NCBI GenBank assembly: GCA_049653045.1
Contig: JBASFN010000105.1
Coordinates: 1-18,189, forward strand
DNA: 18,189 nucleotides
Reading direction: 5' to 3'
From: UBA7657 sp049653045
GTDB taxonomy: Bacteria > Pseudomonadota > Alphaproteobacteria > Micavibrionales > Micavibrionaceae
The position numbers and the translations under genes were made by a program. Position 1 is the stretch's first letter. Every line of letters begins with the position of its first letter. This document shows positions 7,729 to 15,199 of this stretch, one piece after another. Under the pieces are notes generated by a model. The model was not told the origin of the DNA, searched no databases, and worked only from the letters and a program-made list of their open reading frames with translations.

Positions 7729-8885
7729 GTTTTCGGCAACAGGAGCCAATACCGCCCTTTTGCCTTCATCGGGCCGGCCATTTGCTCGGCGTAATCGCCA
7801 TAACCCCAGAAAACATCACCGCGCACAGGGCCGGCAATTGCGCCGCCGGTATCCTGCGCCACCATCAAGTTTTTCATTCCTTTTTTACCGTAGGCAGGAT
7901 AGTCAATATCCACCCAAAGCGGCACGCCATAGGGAATGAGAGAACGATCCACGGCCAGTGAATGCAAGGGCGTCAGGGCAATGCCCTCGCCGCCCTCCGG
8001 CCCGTCGATCCCGAGTTCCCGGAAAAACACATAGGATTTATTCGTGTTCATAATTTCATCAGCCTCGTCCGGATGCGTGGCGAGCCAATCGCGGATTGAA
8101 TCCATCGAGACGTTTTCCTTCGTCAGTTCCCCGCGAGCGATCAACTCTTTTCCAATCGCATAATAAGGATGGCCGTTCTGGCCGGCATAGCCGATCCGCA
8201 TGACGGAATTATCGGCGAGCTTGACCGCGCCGGAGCCTTGCACCTGTACAAAAAACGCATCGACGGGATCATCGACCCATACAAGCGTTTTATCATTATG
8301 CGGCCAGTCGCCCGCAACAATACTGGCGCGATCCTCATACGGTTTTAGATTGCCTTCAATCACCCGGCCTGCAATACGCTGGCCTTTCAGTTCCTCGCGG
8401 AATTGCCCGAGATCGACCATGACCAGATCATCAGGGCGCGCATGAAGCGGATAACGATACACATCATCGGTTTTCAAAGACCCGCGCAACGATGCCTCGT
8501 AATATCCGGTGAATAATCCTTCTGGACTTGCTCCCGCATAGGCGGCATAGGGCGTGAAATTTTTCTCGAAAAATCTGCGCGTGGCGATTGCATCCGGTTT
8601 ATCGAAGCTTTTAAATTCCTCACAAAGCGGCTGCCACTGGCCGTATGTTCCGGCCTCTGGCACAGGGCCGAATTGTTTTGCCGGGTCGGCCTTTTGAATT
8701 CTAGCGCAAGATTTTTCAAAGGCGGCAGCAGCACCGTCATAGACTTCATCCGGTTGCTGACTCCAGCCCGGAAGATCTTCGAATCCCGCCTGTTTCAATA
8801 TAAGAGGTTGTTTGCCTTGTGGCGCAGGTGTTCCGGCGCAAGCGGCAAGAAAAAACAAAACCGACATCAGGATATAATTACGCAT
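7722..8885 (-). CDS. mltA: Membrane-bound lytic murein transglycosylase A (MltA), lipoprotein
   Basis: 387 residues. A lipoprotein signal peptide ends in the lipobox L-A-A-C (C16), so the mature protein should be anchored in the outer membrane. MltA cleaves the glycan strands of peptidoglycan to 1,6-anhydromuropeptides. The MltA domain runs through the middle: F-T-G-Y-Y-E near 165-170 and V-Q-G-S-G-A-V. The C-terminal 3D domain carries Q-D-T-G-G-A-I-x-G-x-x-R-G-D, with the conserved aspartates at about 345 and 357 and a family-typical ending W-L-L-L-P. It lies 12 bases downstream of the Tim44-domain gene on the same strand, an arrangement common in Alphaproteobacteria, so the two are probably co-transcribed. 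The convergent overlap with tas leaves no room for a separate terminator. Confidence 0.92.
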   Translation of the reverse strand: MRNYILMSVLFFLAACAGTPAPQGKQPLILKQAGFEDLPGWSQQPDEVYDGAAAAFEKSCARIQKADPAKQFGPVPEAGTYGQWQPLCEEFKSFDKPDAIATRRFFEKNFTPYAAYAGASPEGLFTGYYEASLRGSLKTDDVYRYPLHARPDDLVMVDLGQFREELKGQRIAGRVIEGNLKPYEDRASIVAGDWPHNDKTLVWVDDPVDAFFVQVQGSGAVKLADNSVMRIGYAGQNGHPYYAIGKELIARGELTKENVSMDSIRDWLATHPDEADEIMNTNKSYVFFRELGIDGPEGGEGIALTPLHSLAVDRSLIPYGVPLWVDIDYPAYGKKGMKNLMVAQDTGGAIAGPVRGDVFWGYGDYAEQMAGPMKAKGRYWLLLPKTQ

Positions 8886-8897
8886 GGCTCTTTTGAT

Positions 8898-9647
8898 TCA
8901 ATGTGTGTTGGGAATGTAATTATTATCGCCTTCAAAATCACCGCGTGTTTCGACCACCATCCAACGCGGATCGCGCGATTTTATATCGCGCATGAATGTC
9001 CAGACATCACGGACAACGGTAAGTTTTTCAGGGTGGCCATCGATGACTGCGCCCGCTTCATCTCTTGTCACGGAAACTTCATCCGCCGTAAACCGTAAGG
9101 TGATGGATGCCATCCGCCCCCGCAGCATGGCTTCGACGATTTCGGCTTTACGGATGGCGCGAATTTGAGTCTGTTGTTTTTCACGGCGTTTTTCGCGTTC
9201 GGTAATCGCACCTTCAAAGGCTGCATAGACGGAATCACCGAGCAGGTCTTTCAAGCTTGCACGATCACCAGCCGCGAACGATTCCACGATCATCGCAAAC
9301 GCATCCTGTGCGCCTTGAATGAAGAAATCTATGTCGAATTCTCGATCGGCATGGGATATATCGACCAGACCCGATTCGGCGGCTTTATCGATGGCGACCT
9401 TGCTGGTCGTGTTTTCTATAATAGATTTAATCCTGTCTTCTATTGCAACAGGCTCGCCCACCGCCGCAATGCCATCCGATTGCTCTTTCGGGATAATGAC
9501 CTCCCTCTGGCGTTCCTCGCCATGGCGAGTTCCCAAGATACTCCGCAGCCAAAAGACAAGTCCGGCGGCAACAAGTGCATAAACAATCAGATCAGCTGTC
9601 ACAGTGCAAACATCCCGTTCTTTGACTTTGTTTCGGCATTCTACCAT
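8898..9647 (-). CDS. Tim44/TimA-domain membrane protein
   Basis: 249 residues from the ATG at 9647. A single membrane helix (about 18-36, V-T-A-D-L-I-V-Y-A-L...) is followed by a charged linker and a C-terminal Tim44-like domain from about 100 (F-I-Q-G-A-Q-D-A-F-A-M-I). The domain includes R-K-A-E-I-V-E-A and a strand ending D-V-W-T-F-M-R-D. Mitochondrial Tim44 is an import-motor subunit. The bacterial relatives, called TimA in Caulobacter, are inner-membrane proteins whose role is not settled. The ATG has a nearby AAAGGA, but its spacing is short. A GTG at 9602 would begin right at the hydrophobic segment, as many family members do, and remains a good alternative (234 aa). Divergent from fxsA, with only 47 bases between the two ATGs; upstream of mltA. 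Confidence 0.8.
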   Translation of the reverse strand: MVECRNKVKERDVCTVTADLIVYALVAAGLVFWLRSILGTRHGEERQREVIIPKEQSDGIAAVGEPVAIEDRIKSIIENTTSKVAIDKAAESGLVDISHADREFDIDFFIQGAQDAFAMIVESFAAGDRASLKDLLGDSVYAAFEGAITEREKRREKQQTQIRAIRKAEIVEAMLRGRMASITLRFTADEVSVTRDEAGAVIDGHPEKLTVVRDVWTFMRDIKSRDPRWMVVETRGDFEGDNNYIPNTH

Positions 9648-9694
9648 ATTCCTTTCAACACATTACCGCCCGCACCGCAAAGGACAAGGATTTT

Positions 9695-10114
9695 ATGCCG
9701 TTTTTTCTTCTGTTTATGCTTTTTCCGATCCTTGAGCTTTGGATTTTCGTCAAGGTTACGGGTGAAGTCGGATTTTTTCTTGCCCTTACCTTGTTATTGC
9801 TCAGCGCCATGACGGGCGGAGCCTTGGTGCGCCATCAAGGTTTTCGCACGGTTCTTTCGATGCATGACGCGATGGAGCGCGGAAAAATGCCTTTGGATGC
9901 GCTTTTCGATGAATTTTGTATTGTTGCCGCCGGTATTTTGCTGATTTTTCCCGGTTTTATCAGCGATGGCATCGCTATTTTGCTTCTTGTGCCTCGTTTG
10001 AGGACTGTTTTACGGGGTTTTGTCCGTAAACATCCCGATTGGCATAGCTCCGAATCCATTATCATTGAGGGCGAGTACGAGCGCGTGGAGGATGATCCCA
10101 AGACTCTTTCTTAA
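9695..10114 (+). CDS. fxsA: FxsA family inner-membrane protein
   Basis: 139 residues. Two N-terminal membrane helices (about 1-20 and 26-45; F-P-I-L-E-L-W near the start) and another hydrophobic stretch (about 68-95, with I-F-P-G-F-I-S-D) match FxsA/YtzA. In E. coli, FxsA overproduction relieves exclusion of phage T7 by the F plasmid; its normal function is unknown. The C-terminal tail is short and charged. The ATG has a good Shine-Dalgarno AAGGA at 9686-9690. It sits between the divergent Tim44-domain gene and secB, the usual alphaproteobacterial arrangement. Confidence 0.88.
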   Translation: MPFFLLFMLFPILELWIFVKVTGEVGFFLALTLLLLSAMTGGALVRHQGFRTVLSMHDAMERGKMPLDALFDEFCIVAAGILLIFPGFISDGIAILLLVPRLRTVLRGFVRKHPDWHSSESIIIEGEYERVEDDPKTLS

Positions 10115-10136
10115 AAGAATTGGTTCTTGAGAGTCT
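10101..10136. repeat. Nested inverted repeat at the fxsA stop
   Basis: AGACTCT (10101-10107) pairs with AGAGTCT (10130-10136), and inside it AAGAA (10115-10119) pairs with TTCTT (10124-10128). The element overlaps the fxsA stop codon. No T-run follows, so it is at best a weak terminator or an mRNA 3' hairpin ahead of secB. Confidence 0.35.
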
Positions 10137-10199
10137 GCGAAAAACTAGCGATAATCCATCCTGTTGAATCAATAACAAAAAATTCGGGGGTTGCTTCCA

Positions 10200-10784
10200 A
10201 TGGCCGATGCAAAAGATACGGAAAATAAAGACGGTGTAAAAAAACAGGCTGCGCAGGATGCCGACAATCAAGATCCCGGTGTTCCGGTTGCCATCCTTGC
10301 CCAGTATGTCCGCGATATTTCTTTTGAAAATCCCAACACGCCAGAATCGCTTCGGGCGGGTCAGGGTGCTCCGGAGATGAACATCAATATCGGTATGGAT
10401 GCCCGCAAACTGGAGGATCCCCAGATCCCCAATCTTTATGAGGTTGTCCTGAGCGCCAAGGCCGAAGCGCGGCGCAAGGATCAGGTGGTTTTTATCGCAG
10501 AGATTCTTTACGGCGTGACCGTTTCGGTGAATGAACGCGTTCCCTTGGAAAACCACCATCCCCTCCTGCTGATCGAGATTCCCCATCAGGCGTTCCCGCA
10601 TGTGCGCCAGATTTTAAGCGATTTAACCATGCAGGGCGGTTATCCGCCCTTACTGCTCAACCCGGTTGATTTCCAAGGGCTTTACATGCAGCGTTTTGCC
10701 AAGGAAATGGAAGAAGGCCGAAAAAAATTCGAGCAGGACTTAAAAGCGCAAGCCTTGGATACTGCCGGAAAAAAACCGAATTAG
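10200..10784 (+). CDS. secB: Protein-export chaperone SecB
   Basis: 194 residues. SecB is a cytoplasmic homotetramer that keeps precursor proteins unfolded and hands them to SecA. The core runs from about 30 to 165: I-L-A-Q-Y-V-R-D-I-S-F-E-N-P, then M-N-I-N-I-x-M-D-A-R, then Y-G-V-T-V-S-V and the C-terminal P-P-L-L-L-N-P-V-D-F-Q-G-L-Y segment, all typical of SecB. Both tails are charged and low in complexity, longer than in E. coli SecB (155 aa) but normal for Alphaproteobacteria. I chose the ATG at 10200, which has GGGGG 9 bases upstream, over an in-frame TTG at 10191. The 3' end overlaps the opposing dnaQ by 4 bases. Confidence 0.95.
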   Translation: MADAKDTENKDGVKKQAAQDADNQDPGVPVAILAQYVRDISFENPNTPESLRAGQGAPEMNINIGMDARKLEDPQIPNLYEVVLSAKAEARRKDQVVFIAEILYGVTVSVNERVPLENHHPLLLIEIPHQAFPHVRQILSDLTMQGGYPPLLLNPVDFQGLYMQRFAKEMEEGRKKFEQDLKAQALDTAGKKPN

Positions 10785-11470
10785 CTTTCCAGCCATACTG
10801 CTTTATCAAGTTTTTCCAGCATTTTTGTATGCGCGGCGCGTTCCTCGGGCGATTCCGCATGAAGGCGCGGTTCACGGTAGAGACGCTTTATTTTAACTGT
10901 TTGAGTTTGATCGTCTTTTTTATCCGTGGCCGCCGTCAAAAGCCCGTGCTGCCGCCCACCCATCAATTCCAGATAAACCTCGGCCAGTAATTCGGAGTCA
11001 AGAAGCGCGCCGTGATAAGTGCGCTCGCTGTTATCAATGCCAAACCGACGGCACAGCGCATCGAGATTGGCGGGGGAGCCGGGAAACTTTTTGCGCGCCA
11101 TGCCCAGCGTATCAAGAACACGGCTCCAGGGGATCGGCGGGTGGCCAACCTTTTTCAATTCCGCATTCACAAATTTCATATCGAATTCAGCGTTGTGAAT
11201 GACCAGACGCGCATCGCCGATAAAGTCTAGAAACTCCGTATAGACTTGTGAAAATATCGGTTTGTTTTTTAGGAATTCATTGGTAATTCCGTGTACGGCG
11301 ATTGCCTCCGCCGGGACATCGCGCTCGGGATTGATGTAAAGCTGCAAGGTCTTTCCCGTCGGGATATGATTATAAAGTTCAAGACATCCGATCTCTACAA
11401 TCCGGTCGCCTTCATCCGGATACATGCCGGTGGTTTCAGTATCGAGGACGATTTCTTTTAATCCGCTCAT
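10781..11470 (-). CDS. dnaQ: DNA polymerase III epsilon subunit (proofreading exonuclease)
   Basis: 229 residues. The 3'-5' exonuclease of the DEDDh family that proofreads for the replicative polymerase. Exo I D-T-E-T-T-G has D10 and E12, Exo II H-N-A-E-F-D has D97, and Exo III Y-H-G-A-L-L-D has H153 and D158, so all catalytic residues are present. The C-terminal 50 residues are charged and should hold the contact to the alpha subunit. The start is fixed by an ATGA overlap with the upstream amidotransferase gene (11467-11470). A longer reading from 11491 would add seven residues inside that gene and is not favoured. It is the last gene of the minus-strand operon and converges on secB. Confidence 0.95.
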   Translation of the reverse strand: MSGLKEIVLDTETTGMYPDEGDRIVEIGCLELYNHIPTGKTLQLYINPERDVPAEAIAVHGITNEFLKNKPIFSQVYTEFLDFIGDARLVIHNAEFDMKFVNAELKKVGHPPIPWSRVLDTLGMARKKFPGSPANLDALCRRFGIDNSERTYHGALLDSELLAEVYLELMGGRQHGLLTAATDKKDDQTQTVKIKRLYREPRLHAESPEERAAHTKMLEKLDKAVWLES

Positions 11471-12174
11471 AACCCAACCTCTTCCAGCCATTCTGTGAAA
11501 AACAGCCGTGTTTGCTTACTCATTGTCTTTATATTTTGTTCGGTTTGCGCTTTCAACTGTTCGAGGCTTTGTACGATTTTTGATTCGCCAATATCTTCGC
11601 CCATTTCCTCGATCCATTCCAGTGCCATATCCCCCGTTACTTCCGGGTGGAATTGGATGGCTAGAATATTTTGACCGAACTGAAAGGCTTGATTTTGATA
11701 GAGGTTGCTGGACGCCAGTAATTCCGCGCCTTTCGGAAGATCGAACGTATCGCCGTGCCAGTGAAACATGCTGGTTTTATCGGGGCTAAAATGCCTAATG
11801 GGGTGGTTTTGCGCGACATTTGTAAGCGGATTCCAGCCGACTTCCTTGCCAGGGTCTCCCTTGAAAACTTTCGCTTCAAGGGCGGCGGCAATCAATTGCG
11901 ATCCAAGGCAAATTCCGAGCGTTGGCCTGTCTACCGCAATTCTTTTTTTTAGGAACATAGTTTCCGACGCAAGAAATGGAAATTTTTCTGATTCATAAAC
12001 CCCCATCGGCCCGCCCATGACAAGAACGAGATCGAACGCAAGGCTATCGAGATTCGTAATGTCTTCTTGCGGTGAGTAAATGATATGCTGATCAAATCCT
12101 TTTTCGGATAAAAGATCGCCGAACAGGCCGGAGCCTTCATATTTTTCATGTGTAATAATCAATGCCGATTTCAT
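11467..12174 (-). CDS. Class I glutamine amidotransferase (GMP synthase-like domain protein)
   Basis: 235 residues. The nucleophile elbow G-I-C-L-G-S-Q has C89, and F-H-P-E-V carries H176 and E178, so the Cys-His-Glu triad is complete. M-G-G-P-M-G-V-Y (53-60) matches the oxyanion-region motif of stand-alone GMP-synthase-like amidotransferases. Such proteins take ammonia from glutamine or hydrolyse gamma-glutamyl compounds; the acceptor cannot be told here, and no synthetase domain is adjacent. The last 40 residues form a helical extension that ends near W-L-E-E. The start at 12174 is supported by an ATGA overlap with coaE (12171-12174), and its stop overlaps dnaQ in the same way, so it is tightly built into the operon. 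It interrupts the common coaE-dnaQ adjacency. Confidence 0.85.
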   Translation of the reverse strand: MKSALIITHEKYEGSGLFGDLLSEKGFDQHIIYSPQEDITNLDSLAFDLVLVMGGPMGVYESEKFPFLASETMFLKKRIAVDRPTLGICLGSQLIAAALEAKVFKGDPGKEVGWNPLTNVAQNHPIRHFSPDKTSMFHWHGDTFDLPKGAELLASSNLYQNQAFQFGQNILAIQFHPEVTGDMALEWIEEMGEDIGESKIVQSLEQLKAQTEQNIKTMSKQTRLFFTEWLEEVGL

Positions 12175-12800
12175 TTGTTTTTCTTCCTGATATCCGCCAA
12201 AGCCGATTTTAATTCCTTCATTGTCTGCGCTCGGCCAAGGCCTGTGTGAATTACGTAGTCGGCGCGGGCGCATTTTTCGCCGTCCGGCATCTGGCGTTTC
12301 AAGATTGCTTGAAATTTATCTTCGTCCATGCCGGGTCGCGCCAATACGCGGGTGCGCTGGATTTCATAGGGCGCGGTAACCACGATTATATAATCCACGG
12401 CTTCCTCCCTGCCCGCTTCAAAAAGAAGCGGAATATCCAGCGCGATAATGTCCAAGCCCTTGTTTTTACCAGAGCGGATGAATTTATTTTGTTCGTCCTG
12501 TACGAGGGGATGAAGAATATTTTCCAATTTTTTTCGGAGCTTGTCATTTTTAAAAATAATTTCGCCGAATTCTTTGCGCTTGATAGCGCGCGCGCCGGAT
12601 TTCGTTTTTCGCCCGTATATTTTCGGGAATTCAAAATAAGGAAAGGCTGCGCCCACCGCCAGAGCCGCGCCGCCGCCGGGGGCAAGCAGTTCATGTACGG
12701 CGTCATCCGCCGAATGAACGGGAATTTTGAGCGTCTCCAGCATCGCTGCCGCTGTGCTTTTCCCCATGCCGATGGAGCCAGTGAGGCCAATGACAATCAT
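12171..12800 (-). CDS. coaE: Dephospho-CoA kinase
   Basis: 209 residues. It phosphorylates the 3'-hydroxyl of dephospho-CoA, the last step of coenzyme A synthesis. The P-loop G-S-I-G-M-G-K-S is at 8-15, followed by P-V-H-S-A-D-D-A-V-H, where the family has its conserved aspartate. Then come H-P-L-V (lid region), D-I-P-L-L-F-E-A-G (the substrate-site motif) and V-V-T-A-P-Y-E-I-Q-x-x-R-V. Length is standard. The start at 12800 overlaps the aroE stop as ATGA (12797-12800), which rules against an upstream reading from 12854. Confidence 0.95.
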   Translation of the reverse strand: MIVIGLTGSIGMGKSTAAAMLETLKIPVHSADDAVHELLAPGGGAALAVGAAFPYFEFPKIYGRKTKSGARAIKRKEFGEIIFKNDKLRKKLENILHPLVQDEQNKFIRSGKNKGLDIIALDIPLLFEAGREEAVDYIIVVTAPYEIQRTRVLARPGMDEDKFQAILKRQMPDGEKCARADYVIHTGLGRAQTMKELKSALADIRKKNK

Positions 12801-13609
12801 GTGGCCACCCTTTTTTCCAATTCGGTATCTACGTCCGGCATCACGCCAAACCATGAATGAAACGCCGGACGCGCCTGATGAAGTAGCATGCCGATTCCGG
12901 TCACCGTTTTATTGCCGCGATCCTGCGCCCTGATTAAAAGATCGGTCATCAACGGTGCATAAACAATGTCATTCACCAGCGCGGTTTTAGGCAATTTATT
13001 TAAATCCATCTCCAGCTCGGGTTGTCCCTTCATGCCCATTGACGTTGTATTCACCAATAGATTTGCGCCCGACAGCGATTGATCCCGTTCTTGCCAGTCC
13101 CAAACGCGACTGTTTTTAAATTTTTTTATCAGAATTTCCGCTTTTTCTTTGGTGCGGTTGACGATGCGAATTTCCGGTACGCCTTCCGTGATTAAAGCAT
13201 AAACAATAGCCCGCGCCGCGCCGCCCGCGCCCAAAATGACGGCGGGACCAGAGGAAAAATCAAATCCAGGTTCCTTTGATTTTATATTTTCCGTGAAACC
13301 AAAAACATCCGTATTCGTTCCATAAAGTTTTCCGTTTTCAATGGTTACGGTATTGACCGCGCCGACATTCCGGGCGAGTTCGTCAATCTCATCGCACAGC
13401 GTTAGAATTTTTTCCTTATGCGGTAAGGTCACATTAAACCCGGCATATTGTTCCGCAAGAGAGCGGATCGCGCCCTCCAGTTTTTCGGGGGCAATATCAA
13501 GTGCCTCGTATGTCGCTGCTAGTCTGTATTTTTCAATCCAGTACTTATGAATCAAGGGCGATTTGCTGTGATTTATGGGATGACCAATAACGGCGGCGCG
13601 CTTTGTCAT
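12797..13609 (-). CDS. aroE: Shikimate dehydrogenase (NADP+)
   Basis: 270 residues. It reduces 3-dehydroshikimate to shikimate with NADPH in the aromatic amino acid pathway. The substrate pocket shows S-K-S-P-L-I-H (15-21), N-V-T-L-P-H-K-E with catalytic K65, and N-T-D-V-F-G-F with D101. The Rossmann loop is G-A-G-G-A-A-R-A (127-134), followed by R-I-V-N-R-T, a basic cluster that fits NADP rather than NAD. The C-terminal G-I-G-M-L-L-H-Q-A closes the active site. The start overlaps the maf stop as ATGA (13606-13609). Confidence 0.95.
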   Translation of the reverse strand: MTKRAAVIGHPINHSKSPLIHKYWIEKYRLAATYEALDIAPEKLEGAIRSLAEQYAGFNVTLPHKEKILTLCDEIDELARNVGAVNTVTIENGKLYGTNTDVFGFTENIKSKEPGFDFSSGPAVILGAGGAARAIVYALITEGVPEIRIVNRTKEKAEILIKKFKNSRVWDWQERDQSLSGANLLVNTTSMGMKGQPELEMDLNKLPKTALVNDIVYAPLMTDLLIRAQDRGNKTVTGIGMLLHQARPAFHSWFGVMPDVDTELEKRVAT

Positions 13610-14208
13610 GGCTTAAATCCCTGATATTCGCGTAAGTAACACAGCAAGGGCACAAGCGGCATCCCGAGGATGGTGAATAAATCGCCTTTTACCTCGGAGA
13701 ATAACCATGCGCCCGTGCTTTCAATTTCATACGCACCGACAGCGCGGGTTAGGGCTTCGCCCGCTTTTTCACAATAGGATTCTAAAAATTCATCGTTGAA
13801 ATCATGCATGGTCAATAATGCCTGGGTCTCCTCGCTCCAGAACACAGTTCCAGCTTTGGCGACGGCAACGGCGGAAATCAATTTATGCGTTTTTCCGCGC
13901 AGTTTTTTTAATTTCTCTTTTGCTTCGGCGATCGTGCGTGCCTTGGACATGATCTCGCCGTCCAGAACAAGAATCTGATCACTGCCGATGACCAGCGCGT
14001 CTGGATTTTTCCCAGCGACCGTCAACGCTTTTTTCCTTGCCAGTTCGCTTGCTATTTTTTGCGGCGGCAAATTTTGGGAGATCATTTCTTTTGCCACGGC
14101 CATTTCATCAAGAATAGCGGGAATCGCCGTGAATTTAAGACCAGCCTCCACCAGCATTTTCTGGCGGGCGGTGCTTTGCGATGCCAGTATCAATTCATTT
14201 CTGGCCAT
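13606..14208 (-). CDS. maf: Maf-like nucleoside triphosphate pyrophosphatase
   Basis: 200 residues. Maf proteins hydrolyse non-canonical or canonical nucleoside triphosphates to monophosphates (house-cleaning). Seen here: I-L-A-S-Q-S-T-A-R-Q (7-16), a variant of the usual S-x-S-P-R-R loop; L-A-R-x-K-A (56-61); G-S-D-Q-I-L with D77; and G-A-Y-E-I-E-S-T-G-A-W-L-F with V-K-G-D-L-F-T-I-L-G-M-P-L near the C-terminus. The T-A-R substitution for S-P-R-R occurs in other alphaproteobacterial Maf proteins as I recall them, so I do not read it as loss of function. Substrate class cannot be decided. The start lies 14 bases inside the PPSR gene, with AGGAAGG upstream. Confidence 0.9.
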   Translation of the reverse strand: MARNELILASQSTARQKMLVEAGLKFTAIPAILDEMAVAKEMISQNLPPQKIASELARKKALTVAGKNPDALVIGSDQILVLDGEIMSKARTIAEAKEKLKKLRGKTHKLISAVAVAKAGTVFWSEETQALLTMHDFNDEFLESYCEKAGEALTRAVGAYEIESTGAWLFSEVKGDLFTILGMPLVPLLCYLREYQGFKP

Positions 14209-15067
14209 TCAGCCCTTCCTGATAGGATTGATATACTGCCATGATCTCGGCGGCAGTTTCTTCGACCGATCTTTTGGTCACATCGATAACCGGCCAGCCG
14301 TATTTTGTGAAAAGCTTGCGGGCGTTTCTTATTTCTTCCTCGATCTTTTCTTCATCGAGGTACGCGTTTTCCTCAAGTGCCTTGGAATCCGGCCCGTCAG
14401 CGCGCAGGCGGCTGCGGCGGATCATGGCCAGCCTTTTACCTGATACCGTCAAGCCCACATACATCGGGCCGTTCAATTCAAATTTCGCCTTGGGAACCTC
14501 GACGCCGGGGGCGAGGGGAATGTTCGCCACCTTCATGCCGCGCCGCGCAAGAAAAATGCTAGTCGGGGTTTTTGAGGTGCGGGATACGCCAACGAGAATA
14601 ATATCGGCTTGCGTTAAATCTTCGAGTTTTTTTCCATCGTCATGGCGCATGGTGAAATCAATCGCGGCTACGCGCCGGAAATAAGCGTCGTCCATCTGGT
14701 GCTGGAGGCCGGGAACCCCGCGTGCGTGCCGACCCAGATATGACGATAGGCTGCGAATGATGGGATCAAGAACAGAGACGCAGGGAATGTTCAATTCCTC
14801 GCATCTTTCCTGTAATCGTGTCCGCATTTTTTCATTCACCAGCGTAAAAATAACGGGGCCGGGATTTTCCTCTATCTTTGAGACAATACGTTCAAGCTGT
14901 TGTTGCGTGCGCACCAGAGGCCAGAATTTCTGAATCGGCTCTACCCCATCGAATTGGGCAAGGCAGGCGCGAGCAAGACCCAGCAGCGTCGTGCCCGTCG
15001 CATCGGAAATCAGGTGCAGGTGAAAACGGGGCATAGCGCCCTCGCTTGTTGTCCCGTCATCGCTCAT
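14195..15067 (-). CDS. Pyruvate, phosphate dikinase / PEP synthetase regulatory protein (PPSR, DUF299)
   Basis: 290 residues. A bifunctional ADP-dependent kinase and Pi-dependent pyrophosphorylase that switches pyruvate,phosphate dikinase (or PEP synthetase) off and on by phosphorylating a threonine near its catalytic histidine. Seen: H-L-I-S-D-A-T-G-T-T (18-27) at the N-terminus, D-D-G-K at 143-146, and the P-loop-like G-V-S-R-T-S-K-T-P-T-S (160-170), diagnostic of the family. Which dikinase it controls is not visible here. The ATG at 15067 has AAAGGAA upstream; an internal ATG at 15034, just before the conserved part, is an alternative. This is the first gene of the minus-strand operon PPSR-maf-aroE-coaE-amidotransferase-dnaQ. 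Confidence 0.92.
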   Translation of the reverse strand: MSDDGTTSEGAMPRFHLHLISDATGTTLLGLARACLAQFDGVEPIQKFWPLVRTQQQLERIVSKIEENPGPVIFTLVNEKMRTRLQERCEELNIPCVSVLDPIIRSLSSYLGRHARGVPGLQHQMDDAYFRRVAAIDFTMRHDDGKKLEDLTQADIILVGVSRTSKTPTSIFLARRGMKVANIPLAPGVEVPKAKFELNGPMYVGLTVSGKRLAMIRRSRLRADGPDSKALEENAYLDEEKIEEEIRNARKLFTKYGWPVIDVTKRSVEETAAEIMAVYQSYQEGLNGQK

Positions 15068-15096
15068 GGTTTTTTGGTTCCTTTATTCATAACGGC

Positions 15097-15125
15097 ATCC
15101 TAGGGATTGCCCCGGCGACATACAA
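15097..15125 (-). promoter_or_regulatory. Possible promoter of the PPSR-dnaQ operon
   Basis: On the minus strand TTGTAT (15125-15120) and TAGGAT (15102-15097) are 17 bases apart and end 30 bases before the PPSR start. The spacing and position are right, but the -35 match is poor. It lies within the 132-base gap between PPSR and the upstream unknown gene, which otherwise shows nothing definite. Confidence 0.25.
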
Positions 15126-15199
15126 GCGGGCACGCGGAATTATTGACATATATATCTATGCCCTTCGGATCGTTTTATGCTTTGTTTGGAGCGTTAATC

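Noticed and set aside
7722..8885. mltA as a dedicated peptidoglycan-opening enzyme of the secretion system
   Set aside because: mltA next to the Tim44-domain gene, fxsA, secB and dnaQ is the normal alphaproteobacterial arrangement, so its nearness to the icm genes is probably coincidental.
12246..12860. A 204-codon plus-strand open frame opposite coaE
   Set aside because: It is antisense to a clear dephospho-CoA kinase with an intact P-loop and overlaps the start of aroE-coaE coupling, so it is a shadow.
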